From Dermatophilaceae bacterium Sec6.4 (GTDB taxonomy: Bacteria > Actinomycetota > Actinomycetes > Actinomycetales > Dermatophilaceae): a stretch of DNA of 64,000 bases. Below the pieces are notes generated by a model. That model was not told where the DNA came from and did not search any database. It was given only the letters and a program-made list of their open reading frames with translations. This document shows positions 29,632 through 38,523 of the stretch, piece by piece; position 1 is the first letter of the stretch, and every line of letters starts with the position of its first letter. Made by a program: the position numbers and the translations under genes. The stretch lies in NCBI GenBank assembly GCA_039636865.1, contig CP144172.1:2852001-2916000 (forward strand), read 5' to 3'.

Positions 29632-29840
29632 GCACCCCCAGCGCACCTGAGATCGGGGTACTGGCCGGGTTGAGCATTCGAGAGCTGCTACGGGATTTGA
29701 CGATGCTGCAGGACAGGGTGACCGCCGATGGCGCTACCTACGGGTACCGGCCCTCGCCGGGCGGGGTCAGGCGGCGCGCCGTGATCAGGGCACGAGAACG
29801 AGCCATTACCGACGAACTACGCCACCGGCGTCAGCATTGA
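29628..29840 (+). CDS. Small helical protein
   Basis: 70 residues from GTG 29628 (LAGLSIRELLRDLTMLQDRV then RRRAVIRARERAITDELRHR). Amphipathic and basic at the C-terminus; might bind nucleic acid, which is inference from charge alone. It overlaps the preceding short frame by four bases and precedes the PRC-barrel gene by 31 bases, so it may be cotranscribed. Confidence 0.6.
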   Translation: MSTPSAPEIGVLAGLSIRELLRDLTMLQDRVTADGATYGYRPSPGGVRRRAVIRARERAITDELRHRRQH

Positions 29841-29871
29841 TACCGGACCTGCCCTCAGCAGAGGACACCCC

Positions 29872-30297
29872 ATGACACCCACAGACGACATCGCCACCCT
29901 CTACACGCTCGGCGACCGTGGTCAGACAGTGGACGGGACCGTTGATGACGTGCGTGGCCGCACCGTGAAAGAGGCCGACGGCACCGATATCGGCATGGTG
30001 ACCGACCTCATCGTTGATGACCATGAACAGCAAGTCCGCTTCCTGGTCGTCGAACACGACGGATTCCTGGGCAACAACGAGACCAGGACCCTGGTCCCCG
30101 TCGAAGCCATCACTACAACCACCGCGGCCGAGGTGTTCATCGACCAATCGCGCGAGCACGTCGCGTCGGCGCCTATCTATCACCCAAGTCTGGTCCATGA
30201 CCGGGCCCACCACGCGAGCATTAACCACCACTACGGGCACGCGCCCCACTGGGGTCATGGCTACCTGCCTCCCAGGGACGGGATGTACTGCCTATGA
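29872..30297 (+). CDS. PRC-barrel domain protein
   Basis: 141 residues. The PRC barrel spans about residues 25-100 (GRTVKEADGTDIGMVTDLIV, VRFLVVEHDGFLGNNETRTL, VPVEAITTTTAAEVFIDQS). A His/Tyr-rich tail follows (HHASINHHYGHAPHWGHGYL), which could bind metal. PRC barrels occur in RimM and in stress-induced actinobacterial proteins. It follows a small gene and precedes a Cys protein in the same direction. Confidence 0.85.
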   Translation: MTPTDDIATLYTLGDRGQTVDGTVDDVRGRTVKEADGTDIGMVTDLIVDDHEQQVRFLVVEHDGFLGNNETRTLVPVEAITTTTAAEVFIDQSREHVASAPIYHPSLVHDRAHHASINHHYGHAPHWGHGYLPPRDGMYCL

Positions 30298-30379
30298 CAC
30301 GGATGACTCCCACCAGATGGGCAGGCACTGCGCCACAGCCCGTTTGCCGCGGTGGTGGATCGACAGGAGGTACTGCCAG

Positions 30380-30679
30380 ATGAGCACCAAAGGACCACGC
30401 ATCGGGTGGACCACCGACCCGACAGGCGGCGCAGTAGGCATGGCGCACGCGACCTACCCTCGGCAGACCATCTCGCTCTCCGGAGCCGAAACGCCCTTCC
30501 TCTGCGACCCCTGGCCGCGGGCCGGGCAAGAATGGCCCACGCCCTACAGCCGGTGCCCATCGGCTACCGGGCCGGTCGCGCAGGTCGAAGCGTGGACCGT
30601 AGTGCCAGGGACGCGCTCAGGTCGTTCCTCGGACCCGTTCTTTGATCTGAGTGATACCGCCGTCTTCGCGTTCGCGTAG
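30380..30679 (+). CDS. Small protein, HATY family member
   Basis: 99 residues from ATG 30380 with a strong AGGAGG at 30365-30370. The first 65 residues are homologous to the Cys protein at 21642 (GMAHATYPRQTISLSGAETPFL, DPWPRAGQEWPTPYSRCPS), but two of the four cysteines are lost, and a 30-residue C-terminal extension has been gained. Function unknown. Confidence 0.65.
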   Translation: MSTKGPRIGWTTDPTGGAVGMAHATYPRQTISLSGAETPFLCDPWPRAGQEWPTPYSRCPSATGPVAQVEAWTVVPGTRSGRSSDPFFDLSDTAVFAFA

Positions 30680-30718
30680 GCGTTCATGCCGGCCCCGCGG
30701 ATGTGCGAGCCTGTGAGC

Positions 30719-31267
30719 ATGGTCGACATCAAGGTTCGCCTCCTCCACGACGACGAATGGCAGCTCTACCGTGCAGCCCGGTTAGCTGCGTTGGCAGACG
30801 CACCGGAGGCCTTCGTCGCCCGCTATGCGGACGAAGCCAACGACAACGACGACGTCTGGGGCCTGCGGATGACCCGCGCGGGTCGCTTCATCGCCGAGCG
30901 CGGTGATGACACGGTGGGTCTGGTCTGTCTGGGCTTGCACAACGAGAACCCCGAGACCGGCGAGGTGTTCGCGCTGTGGACCGCACCGACGGTGCGTGGT
31001 GAACATATTGCGCATGATCTGGTGGCAGCCGCTGCCCTGAAAGCGGCCGAGGACGGGTGCAGGCTGCTGTACTTCTGGGCACCTTCGGACAACGCCTCCG
31101 CGGTCGGCTTCGCGAGCTCCTTTGGCTTTCGTCCGACAGAGGAGCGTCGGGCGGTGCGGGTCGCACAAGGGGCGACCGAAAAAGATGCAGACGAGGTCGC
31201 CATGGTGCTGCCCCTCTGCCCGGACCCGACCCAACCGCCGAATCCTTACATGGCTTTTCACAGCTGA
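30719..31267 (+). CDS. GNAT acetyltransferase
   Basis: About 182 residues with the GNAT outline: VRLLHDDEWQLYRAARLAAL at the N-terminus (common in actinobacterial GNATs), LWTAPTVRGEHIAHDLVAAA as the acetyl-CoA binding segment, and SDNASAVGFASSFGFRPT near the C-terminus. The substrate is unknown. The start is taken at ATG 30719; an earlier ATG at 30686 has no support. Confidence 0.85.
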   Translation: MVDIKVRLLHDDEWQLYRAARLAALADAPEAFVARYADEANDNDDVWGLRMTRAGRFIAERGDDTVGLVCLGLHNENPETGEVFALWTAPTVRGEHIAHDLVAAAALKAAEDGCRLLYFWAPSDNASAVGFASSFGFRPTEERRAVRVAQGATEKDADEVAMVLPLCPDPTQPPNPYMAFHS

Positions 31268-31569
31268 GCAGACCGGCGCCGCGGGCTGGAATAACGAGCC
31301 GGCGGCTACTCGCCAGGCTGGCCCGCAGCCGAATCGCGGACCGGTCAACGATTCGGCAGAAGGGGCGGGCTGGTGCAGCGCATCACGGTGCACCAGCGGA
31401 TGCCCTCGGATGGTGGGAGCGTTTCCACACAAGTTGGATGACGACGCCGTTGGGGTCACGAACCTTGAGGCGCGTACGCCCCAATTCCTCCCACCATCGG
31501 CATAGGGATTTGTACACCCTTCAGTTTTGGAGCGCACTGAAGGGTGTCTGCCCTGGCTCCAGGATGCAT
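31268..31569. other. Intergenic, nothing seen
   Basis: Gap between convergent genes; no gene or repeat supported. Confidence 0.35.
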
Positions 31570-32622
31570 CTACCGGATCAGAACTTTAAGCGCATCATTG
31601 TCGGCGGCGTGGCTGAAGACGTCGTAGGCCTCGATCACCTGGTCGAACGAGAAGGTGTGGGTAACGAACTTGTCAGCTGGCAGTTTGTGTCCGGACACGA
31701 GTTTGAGCAGCATCCCGAGGGTATTGGTGTTGACGAGACCCATAGATATGTTGATGTTCTTGATCCAGAGTTCGTTCAGTCGTAGTTCGACAGGTTTGCC
31801 GTGCACACCAATGTTGGCTACATGGCCTCCGGGTCGCACGAGCTCGGTCGCCATCGTGAACGTCAGCGGAACCCCGACCGCCTCGATGGCCACATCGACC
31901 CCTGCGCCGTCCGTGAGGGCAAGTACCTGGTCTTTCCAGTCGTCGTCACCTGAATTGACGGTGTCGGATGCGCCGAATTCTTTTGCTCGCTTTAGGCGTG
32001 CCTCGTCGAGGTCGATCGCGATGACCTTGGTCGGGCCATACAGCCGCGCGGTCATGACGGCGGAGAGTCCAACGGGTCCCGATCCGATGACGGCGACGAT
32101 GTCACCGGGCTGTACGTGGCCGTACTGCACACCTATCTCGAAACCGGTGGGCAGAATGTCGGAGAGCAGAATACCTTCGGAATCGGTCATTCCCTCAGGA
32201 ACTTTGTAGACGGAATTCTCGGCGAACGGGACCCGCGCGTATTCGGCCTGGGTGCCATCGATCATGTAACCGAAGATCCATCCGATCCCGGGCGTACCTT
32301 CAGGGTCGAGGCAATGGCTGAAAAGTCCCTTGCGGCAGTTGGGGCATCTTCCGCATGAGGTGACGCACGAGAGGATGACGCGGTCCCCCACCGCGAGTTG
32401 GGTAACCCCGGTGCCGATCTCAGTGATAACGCCGATGCCCTCGTGACCGAGGATGCGACCGACCTTCACTTCTGCAACGTCGCCTTTCAGGATGTGCAGA
32501 TCAGTGCCACAGATCGTTGTCGCCACTATTTTCACGATCACGTCAGTGGGGTGTTGGATCACCGGATCTGGCACCTCTTCCCAGCTTTTTTGTCCTGGAC
32601 CGTGATAAACGAGTGCTTTCAT
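31570..32622 (-). CDS. Zinc-dependent alcohol dehydrogenase
   Basis: 350 residues, medium-chain dehydrogenase family, complete. Catalytic zinc residues in ICGTDLHILKGD and GHEGIG, structural-zinc cysteines in SCVTSCGRCPNCRKG...HC, and the NAD(P) fold at VIGSGPVGLSAVMTARLYG. The pattern fits the broad group of actinobacterial alcohol/threonine-type dehydrogenases; the substrate is unknown. A DosR-like site ends 77 bases upstream, in keeping with reductive metabolism in hypoxia. Confidence 0.92.
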   Translation of the reverse strand: MKALVYHGPGQKSWEEVPDPVIQHPTDVIVKIVATTICGTDLHILKGDVAEVKVGRILGHEGIGVITEIGTGVTQLAVGDRVILSCVTSCGRCPNCRKGLFSHCLDPEGTPGIGWIFGYMIDGTQAEYARVPFAENSVYKVPEGMTDSEGILLSDILPTGFEIGVQYGHVQPGDIVAVIGSGPVGLSAVMTARLYGPTKVIAIDLDEARLKRAKEFGASDTVNSGDDDWKDQVLALTDGAGVDVAIEAVGVPLTFTMATELVRPGGHVANIGVHGKPVELRLNELWIKNINISMGLVNTNTLGMLLKLVSGHKLPADKFVTHTFSFDQVIEAYDVFSHAADNDALKVLIR

Positions 32623-32698
32623 GGTCGACCTTCCTCAGGTCAAACCACGACGGCCGACCGGTTACTGCCAGTCCACGACGGCCGTCGCGTTACCAGCA

Positions 32699-32712
32699 GT
32701 GCCAAAGGTCCC
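32699..32712 (-). promoter_or_regulatory. DosR-like site upstream of dehydrogenase
   Basis: Gene-strand GGGACCTTTGGCAC, 77 bases from the start at 32622. Confidence 0.5.
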
Positions 32713-33129
32713 CAGGGTCGGTTGTGCCCGCGCCTGCTCGATGGGACTGCTACCGCCAGCGCCTCCGTTCTCCGAGCCGGAGTTGGGATTGGACAGAGCT
32801 GCCGATCTGGGCGTTCCTGACCCTTTTCAGCGTTCCGACCTCCTGGCGCATTTCCGTCCGGATGCCCCGCCCTGGCTCATGCCCGGCGAGGGTCCCGCAC
32901 CTTGATCCAGGCCTGAACCGATGGAGGCGACGACCGAATTCAACTACCGCAGAACGGCGCCGTGGCCCTCCCAGTGCGCTAAGGACGCATTGAGGCTCGA
33001 TTGACCAGTGCCCCTACTGTCGCGAAGACCGTGAGACGCGAGGGGCGATCCGCGGGCTGAGGGCGGCGCTTATCTGGGCTGTATTGGGCGATCGTCGCCG
33101 TGTATCCAGATGCTCATCACTGCGATGCA

Positions 33130-33143
33130 AGGACGTTCGGCCC
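33130..33143 (+). promoter_or_regulatory. DosR-like site upstream of sulfur module
   Basis: AGGACGTTCGGCCC on the gene strand, 76 bases from the ATG at 33219. Second half GGCCC is better kept than at the other sites. Confidence 0.45.
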
Positions 33144-33218
33144 TCATGTGAGGTTTCGACCGCTCGTAGCGTGCAGTAAGGACAGAGAGCTGTTCCGGTG
33201 AGTCAGGAGTGAACTGTG

Positions 33219-34466
33219 ATGAAGCGGTTGCTGGTGCTGGGTGCGGGTACTGCCGGGACGATGGTCGTGAACAAGCTTCACCGGCGACTGCCTCAGGGGC
33301 AGTGGGAAATCACCGTGGTGGACCGCGACGACGTACATCCCTACCAGCCCGGTTACCTTCTTCTGCCCTTCGGGACCTACACCCCGGAGCAACTGACCCG
33401 CTCGCGCCGCGATCAGTTGCCCAAGGGCGCGGACTTCGTGATCGGTGACGTCGATCGGGTCGATGCCTCCGCCAGCACCGTGTTGTTGATGGACGGGCGG
33501 AGCCTCGCGTACGACTATCTGGTCATCGCCAGCGGCACCTCGCCGCGCCCGGACCAGACCCCCGGCATGCTGGGGAGTCAGTGGCGGCACAGCATCTTCG
33601 ACTTCTACACGCTCGAGGGCGCGAAGGCTTTGGCTACGGCGCTGCGGGACTTCGATCGAGGACGTCTGGTCGTGCACATCACCGACATGCCGATCAAGTG
33701 CCCGGTCGCACCCCTGGAGTTCACCTTCCTCGCCGAGGCGTCGCTGCGCGAGAAAGGAGTGCGCGACCGCGTCGAGATGGTCTACGTCACTCCGCTGCCC
33801 GGTGCGTTCACCAAACCAGTAGCTTCAGAGCACCTCGGGTCCATGCTCGAAGAGCGCAAGATCCACGTCGAGTCCGACTTCCTGGTCGAGCACATCGACG
33901 AGGAAGCCAAGACTCTCGTCTCCTACGACGAGCGCGAGGTCCCCTTCGACCTTCTTGTCACCGTCCCCCTCAACATGGGCGCAGATTTTATCCAACGCTC
34001 CGGACTCGGCGACGAACTGAACTACGTCCCCGTCGACAAACACACGCTGCAGTCGAAGGCCTTCGCGAACATCTTCGCGGTGGGCGACGCCAGCGACATA
34101 CCAACCTCTAAAGCTGGCTCGGTAGCGCACTTCGCGGTAGAGGTGTTCGTCGACAACTTTCTGCAGCTCATCGACGGAAAACCAATGACAGGTTCCTTCG
34201 ACGGCCACGCCAACTGCTTCATCGAGTCCGGCGACAGCAAAGGACTCCTCATCGACTTCAACTACGACACCGAACCGCTCACCGGCACCTACCCACTACC
34301 GCTGGCAGGCCCGTTATCCCTGCTCAAAGAGACCCGCCTGAACCACCTCGGAAAACTCGCATTCCGGTGGATCTACTGGAACGTGCTGCTGCCCGGGCGC
34401 CCGCTACCGCTGCCCGCGCACATGTCAATGCTCGGCAAGACCATGCCCAAAACCCCCAGCAACTAG
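33219..34466 (+). CDS. sqr: Sulfide:quinone oxidoreductase family protein
   Basis: 415 residues. FAD-binding start RLLVLGAGTAGTMVVNKL, second FAD contact near the C-terminus FAVGDASDIPTSKAGSVAHF, and the sulfide-active cysteine region MPIKCPVAPLEF near residue 160. Another Cys (GHANCFIE) may be the redox partner; I do not see a third, so this may be an SQR subtype. The C-terminal amphipathic helices would dock on the membrane and pass electrons to quinone. ATG 33219 follows AGGAG. It heads an operon with tusE and dsrE. Confidence 0.85.
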   Translation: MKRLLVLGAGTAGTMVVNKLHRRLPQGQWEITVVDRDDVHPYQPGYLLLPFGTYTPEQLTRSRRDQLPKGADFVIGDVDRVDASASTVLLMDGRSLAYDYLVIASGTSPRPDQTPGMLGSQWRHSIFDFYTLEGAKALATALRDFDRGRLVVHITDMPIKCPVAPLEFTFLAEASLREKGVRDRVEMVYVTPLPGAFTKPVASEHLGSMLEERKIHVESDFLVEHIDEEAKTLVSYDEREVPFDLLVTVPLNMGADFIQRSGLGDELNYVPVDKHTLQSKAFANIFAVGDASDIPTSKAGSVAHFAVEVFVDNFLQLIDGKPMTGSFDGHANCFIESGDSKGLLIDFNYDTEPLTGTYPLPLAGPLSLLKETRLNHLGKLAFRWIYWNVLLPGRPLPLPAHMSMLGKTMPKTPSN

Positions 34467-34575
34467 AAAGAAACTGCCATGCCCCAGACCACACTCGCCG
34501 GTCGCCCAATCCAGGTCAACGATGAAGGCTTCCGGGACTGCCCCCGGTTTGGTTGACACTTCGGGTGGGTTGTTC

Positions 34576-35463
34576 TTAGGCCGCGTTTGCGGTCGTGTAG
34601 ATCATCTCAAATTCGACCGGGGTGAGTTTTCCAAGGCGTCGTTGTCGACGTCGGCGGTGGTATTTGGTTTCGATCCAGGTCACGATCGCCAAGCGGAGTT
34701 GCTCGCGGGTTTCCCACCGTCGGGTGTTCAGCACGTTCTTCTGTAGCAGCGCGAAGAAGGATTCCATCGCGGCGTTGTCACCGCATGCACCGACCCGTCC
34801 CATCGAGCCCAGGAGCCCGTTCTTCTTCAGGAGGCGCACGACTTTCTTGGACCGAAACTGACTGCCCCTATCCGAATGCAGGATCGTCCGGTGTGGTGAT
34901 CGCAGGCTGATCGCGTTACGAATCGCCGAGGCCGCCAGCGAGGACTTCATCCGCGAATCGATGGAGTAGCCCACGATCCGCCCGGAGTAGCAGTCTTTCA
35001 CCGCGCACAGGTACAACTTGCCTTCACTCGTGGGGTGCTCGGTGATATCGGTCAACCACTTCTGATTCGGCCCGGTCGCGGAGAAGTCACGACCCGGACC
35101 ACCCTCCTTCCTGTCAGCGGTCTTGATCGCGAGCAGGTCATCGTGCACCGGCGGGCCCGGCTTGCGACCGGTGCCCCGCTTGACCGAGTGGATGGAGAAA
35201 ATCCGCTGGGCCGAGCACAACCGCCATACCCGGTTCTCCGACGCGCTGATCCCACGAGCAGGCAGCTCGTCAGCGATGAACCGGTACCCGAACCCCGGGT
35301 CATCACCGTGAATATCTACCGCGGCGTTGATCAGCTGCGCATCGTCCCAATCCCGCTGCGACACCGGGTTCTTGACCCATTTGTAGTACCCCTGCGTCGA
35401 TAACCTCAGGACCCTGCACGCCACCGCGACCGGCACCCTGATGCGGGCACCGGTCGCGGCCAT
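34576..35463 (-). CDS. IS3-family transposase OrfB
   Basis: 295 residues of the catalytic integrase-like protein. DDE triad visible: Asp in WLTDITEHPT, Asp in LHSDRGSQF, Glu in DNAAMESFFALLQ, with Lys/Arg further on. In the usual IS3 arrangement it is made as an OrfAB fusion by -1 slippage; here a GGGAAAA run at the end of orfA fits (G GGA AAA). Confidence 0.92.
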   Translation of the reverse strand: MAATGARIRVPVAVACRVLRLSTQGYYKWVKNPVSQRDWDDAQLINAAVDIHGDDPGFGYRFIADELPARGISASENRVWRLCSAQRIFSIHSVKRGTGRKPGPPVHDDLLAIKTADRKEGGPGRDFSATGPNQKWLTDITEHPTSEGKLYLCAVKDCYSGRIVGYSIDSRMKSSLAASAIRNAISLRSPHRTILHSDRGSQFRSKKVVRLLKKNGLLGSMGRVGACGDNAAMESFFALLQKNVLNTRRWETREQLRLAIVTWIETKYHRRRRQRRLGKLTPVEFEMIYTTANAA

Positions 35464-35483
35464 CTCACGGACGAGCGGGAAGA

Positions 35484-35771
35484 CTATTTTCCCGGCAAAT
35501 TCGCCTGGGACAAGTACGCCGCTGCGCGGCGTAGGACCTCGTTCTCCTGCTCCAGCAACCGGTTGCGCTTCTTCAACTCGCGCACCTCAACGGACTGCTT
35601 CTCGGTGACGCCGGGACGGTTGCCATCCTCGACATCGGCCTGCTTCATCCAGTTCGCCAAACAACTATCAGAGATCCCGAAGTCCTTGGCGATCTGATTC
35701 AACGGCGCATCGCCCTTACGGGCCACCGCCACGACATCATCGCGGAACTCTCGTGGGTAGGGCTTGGGCAT
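35484..35771 (-). CDS. IS3-family transposase OrfA
   Basis: 95 residues: HTH (PREFRDDVVAVARKGDAPLN, IAKDFGISDSCLANWMKQAD) and a leucine-zipper region (VRELKKRNRLLEQENEVLRR). Binds the terminal repeats. Start at ATG 35771. Its end overlaps the slippery GGGAAAA used to fuse it to OrfB. Confidence 0.9.
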   Translation of the reverse strand: MPKPYPREFRDDVVAVARKGDAPLNQIAKDFGISDSCLANWMKQADVEDGNRPGVTEKQSVEVRELKKRNRLLEQENEVLRRAAAYLSQANLPGK

Positions 35772-36138
35772 GACAGACATCCTTCCAGCGAGGAGCAATC
35801 CTCACAGGTCAGGTGTCAACCAAACTCTGGGCAGTCCCTCCTGACCGACTCGACGCAATGGGATGAGGACCTCGCAAACGTGCTCGCGGGCGCCATTGGC
35901 ATCACCCTGACTGAAGATCACTGGAAAGCTATCCGCTTCCTGCGCGAAGACTTCGCCGAGCAAGGCGAAACCGCAACCCTGCGACGAATCTCCACCCGAG
36001 GTGGCATCCCCATCAAAGAGCTCTTCGCCCTCTTCCCGAAGAAACCGGCCAAGAAAATGGCGTACATTGCCGGCCTGCCCAAGCCGCACGGATGCGTCTG
36101 AGAGTGCCCACTTTTCAACTGCTCACGGAGGAAACACC

Positions 36139-36654
36139 ATGACCGCCACCGACCTCGGACCCGCCATCGTCCCCAGCTTCGACAACGACGATCACGAAGG
36201 GCGCAAACTCGCCATAATCTGCTCCAAAGGCAGCCTCGACATGGCCTACCCCGGGCTCATCATGGCCAACGCGGCCCTCGGCGAGGGCATCGAAACCCAC
36301 CTATTCTTCACCTTCTGGGGATTCGAGATCATCAACAAGAAGACCATGGGTGACTTGAAGTTCACGATGCTCGGCAACACCGCAACCCACCTGCCCCAGG
36401 GGCTGGGTGGCTTGCCCGGCATGACTGCCATGGCGACCTCGAAGCTCAAAAAGTCGATCGCCGACCTCGACGTACCCGAAGTGCCAGAGTTCCTAAAGCA
36501 GATCGTGGCTTCAGGGGGTCACCTGTGGGCCTGCCGAATGTCGGCCGACATGAACCACCTCACCAACGCCGACCTCTACGACGAGGTCGAAGGCATCATC
36601 AGCGCCAGCGACTTCATCGAGAAGACCGCCGGGGCACAGATGCTTTTCATCTAA
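36139..36654 (+). CDS. DsrE-family sulfur-relay protein
   Basis: 171 residues after a GGAGGAAA site. DsrE/DsrF-like fold: RKLAIICSKGSLDMAYPGLI with Cys near residue 27, THLFFTFWGFEIINKK, and a second Cys in GGHLWACRMSADM (about 133), the position of the persulfide-carrying Cys in DsrE2-type proteins. It would pass sulfane sulfur between the quinone oxidoreductase product and TusE. It sits 37 bases after tusE; with tusE broken by an element in the opposite orientation, its expression may also be reduced. Confidence 0.87.
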   Translation: MTATDLGPAIVPSFDNDDHEGRKLAIICSKGSLDMAYPGLIMANAALGEGIETHLFFTFWGFEIINKKTMGDLKFTMLGNTATHLPQGLGGLPGMTAMATSKLKKSIADLDVPEVPEFLKQIVASGGHLWACRMSADMNHLTNADLYDEVEGIISASDFIEKTAGAQMLFI

Positions 36655-37021
36655 TAGCCCACCGGCCTCCGATGTCCGGTGTCCGGAGGGTGCGGCACCT
36701 TGACGCGCTACTCCACGGCGCCGTCTTCCCACAACCGTCACCACCCGTTACGCGCGGGCGCCTCCTTGCCCATACAGCCCACGCGGATCCGACCGCCTTA
36801 GACCTCAGTACCGTCGGCGCCGATCCATCCGCCGTCGGTCGAGCGGACAACAAGAACCCGAGCACCCCGCTCGTTGCGCCCAGGTCCACCTTCGGGAGCA
36901 AGTCATCCCCGCATGCACGCACTTCCTCTCGTCGTCGGTGGCGCCCCACCGCAGCGAGACGTGGCGTAGCGCCACCAAGGCGGCGGCTGTCAGTAGCCCG
37001 CCTAGACCAACGCCGACGCAG
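36655..37021. other. Intergenic after sulfur module
   Basis: No gene. CCTCCG and CGGAGG (36664-36688) can pair about 10 bases after the DsrE stop, a possible terminator without T-tract. Confidence 0.35.
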
Positions 37022-37375
37022 TCAGTCCCAACTTCCCATCTGCGAGCGGTGGTTATCGCAGCTGTTGGCGGGGTCGGGTTTGGTCTCATGATGCACCTCG
37101 ATCTCCCAATCGCTGGCCAGGGCAGCGATCGCTGCGACGGCTGTAAGTGCTGGTGCTGCAATGGCCGCGACCACGCCGGCTGTTACGGGAATCTCAATCA
37201 CGGTGTGTCCTTGCTTATTCTTGACCGTGATGCGCCGGACGTTGCCCTGATGCAGGAGGTCCTTAACTTTCGCGGTCATCGCGTCCCCGCTGACCTTGGC
37301 GCTGTGGGCGAATGTCTCTTGGTTTCGGTCTGGACCGTTCTGATCTTCGTGTCTCGTTGTGTCGTTGCCGTTCAT
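37022..37375 (-). CDS. DUF4342 protein
   Basis: 117 residues. The core VSGDAMTAKVKDLLHQGNVR-RITVKN, then VIEIPVTAGVVAAIAAPALT and a hydrophobic stretch, is the DUF4342 signature (family knowledge). One membrane-associated helical hairpin; function unknown. An N-terminal polar extension (MNGNDTTRHEDQNGPDRNQE) and a short tail are specific to this copy. Start at ATG 37375 with GGAGGGA upstream. Confidence 0.85.
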   Translation of the reverse strand: MNGNDTTRHEDQNGPDRNQETFAHSAKVSGDAMTAKVKDLLHQGNVRRITVKNKQGHTVIEIPVTAGVVAAIAAPALTAVAAIAALASDWEIEVHHETKPDPANSCDNHRSQMGSWD

Positions 37376-37789
37376 AGGTGCTTTCCGTCCCTCCTTGTCG
37401 TGTGCTCCTGGTGTCGTTCGATGGCCTCGTGACCGAATGGGGGCGAGATGGTCGGGAAGGACGCGAGGAGAACATCTCTCCTGCAGCGATCAGGGTTTAC
37501 GGGCCGTGCACCATCACCCGCGGCCGGCCAACGCCACCACCCCCGCGGCAATAACGCTGGCTGCGGGAAGGACGCGGCGAAAACGGCAGTAGTCATGGCC
37601 CCTAGTCCACTCCCGTGAGCGTCAGCCGCACAGAGCCCTACGTCCCGCCCGGGAGGCGGCTGATTCGGCAGGTCACCGAAATGGTCAGGCGCCCACCAAC
37701 GTTCAGGCCGTACGGAAGGACGAGGTGGCGGGCGGGGCAAGCCTCATAGCCGAACCGCCTGCGTTGACGGGTGAGCACAACAAGCCAGC
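37376..37789. other. Intergenic, no gene seen
   Basis: No supported coding region. Codons just before the eroded ABC ATPase at about 37790 carry no recognisable NBD N-terminus, so the gene's start has been lost. Confidence 0.35.
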
Positions 37790-38391
37790 CGCGGCGAGGA
37801 TCCCCGGGTGCCGATCACCGGCGGATTTTCTCCCGCGCCTTGACCGGGCCCTCCGGGTCGGGCAAGTCCACCCTGTTGCACATGATCGGCGCGTTGGAAC
37901 GCCCCGATTCGGGCAGCATTACGGTCTTGGGCCAGACGATCACCGACCTGGCCTCGAAAGACCTCGCCGCCTACCGGCGTCGGGTTGGGTTCGTGTTCCA
38001 ACGGTTCAACCTGCTCCCCACCCCAACCGTGCTGGACAACGTCCTAGCACCGGTCTTGCCGTTTCGGCCAGGGCCCGAGGTCCGTGACTGGGCCCGGGAC
38101 CTCCTGGCAGCGGTCGGGCTGGAAGGACGGGACAACACGCTGGCCACCCGCATGTCCGGTGGTCACAACAACGCGTCGCGATCGCCCGCGCCTGATCGCC
38201 AACCCCGCCCTGGTCCTGGCCGATGGACCCACCGGCAACCTCGACAACACCACCGGCAACGAAATCATCGAGCTGCTCCTCGGTTTGCGCGAGCAACACG
38301 ACACCGCCTGATCATCGCCACCCACGACCCCGACCTCGCAAGCCAATGCGACCGCGCCATCCACCTGATCGACGGCAAACTCGAGGATTGA
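37790..38391 (+). pseudogene. Eroded ABC ATPase (MacB/LolD type)
   Basis: From about 37840 the frame reads LTGPSGSGKSTLLHMIGALE (Walker A), Q-loop and a QRFNLLPTPTVLDNV region, then RMSGG. Three one-base deletions then break it: GGTCAGCAAC became GGTCACAAC (near 38163), and CCCTGATC became CCTGATC twice (near 38193 and 38308). Across them the signature, Walker B (ALVLADGPTGNLD) and H-loop (IIATHDPDL) are still readable to the stop at 38391. Walker B Glu is Gly or shifted here. The N-terminus is lost and no permease is adjacent. Decay, or homopolymer errors. Confidence 0.85.
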
Positions 38392-38511
38392 AACAACAAC
38401 AACCGCCCGGTGACACACGAAATTCACGACACCACCCGATGCGGTGGTGGCCGTCCCGATAGACGAACCCGTTCCGGGAATCTTCTGTAGTCGGACGTGC
38501 TTGTTTGTAAT

Positions 38512-38522
38512 ACGATTGTCGT
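38512..38522. promoter_or_regulatory. Operator of a toxin-antitoxin pair
   Basis: ACGATTGTCGT: ACGA and TCGT arms around a three-base centre, directly before the ATG at 38524. A site of the same kind (TCGTCATACGA) precedes the pair at 63026. Confidence 0.45.
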
Positions 38523-38523
38523 T

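Larger units (their letters stand above)
32623..33218. other. Divergent promoter region
   Basis: Between the minus-strand dehydrogenase and the plus-strand sulfide:quinone oxidoreductase. It holds one DosR-like site facing each gene (32699-32712 and 33130-33143) at matching distances. An imperfect direct repeat of CGACGGCCG lies near 32650-32690. No gene supported. Confidence 0.45.
34531..35841. mobile_element. IS3-family insertion in tusE
   Basis: Element 34534-35838 (1305 bp) flanked by the target duplication TCC (34531-34533 and 35839-35841). Terminal inverted repeats of 26 bp with three mismatches: both ends read GGGACTGCCC then three variable bases, then GTTTGGTTGACAC inward. Two transposase frames lie on the minus strand. 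Confidence 0.93.
34479..36101 (+). pseudogene. tusE: tusE/dsrC-family gene split by IS3 element
   Basis: The 5' part (34479-34530) encodes MPQTTLAGRPIQVNDEGF; the 3' part (35842-36101) continues LTDSTQWDEDLANVLAGAIG through LTEDHWKAIRFLREDFAEQG to AGLPKPHGCV. Joined across the insertion these give a full TusE/DsrC-type sulfur carrier of about 104 residues with the C-terminal GLPKP.GC cysteine that carries persulfide. Only one C-terminal Cys is seen, so it is TusE-like. With the element in place translation ends inside it after about 25 residues. Removing the element and one TCC copy restores GGC TTC CTG ACC exactly. Confidence 0.93.

Noticed and set aside
32621..32905. 94-codon frame between alcohol dehydrogenase and sqr
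   Set aside because: Proline-rich composition, poor start, and it would cover two candidate regulatory sites.
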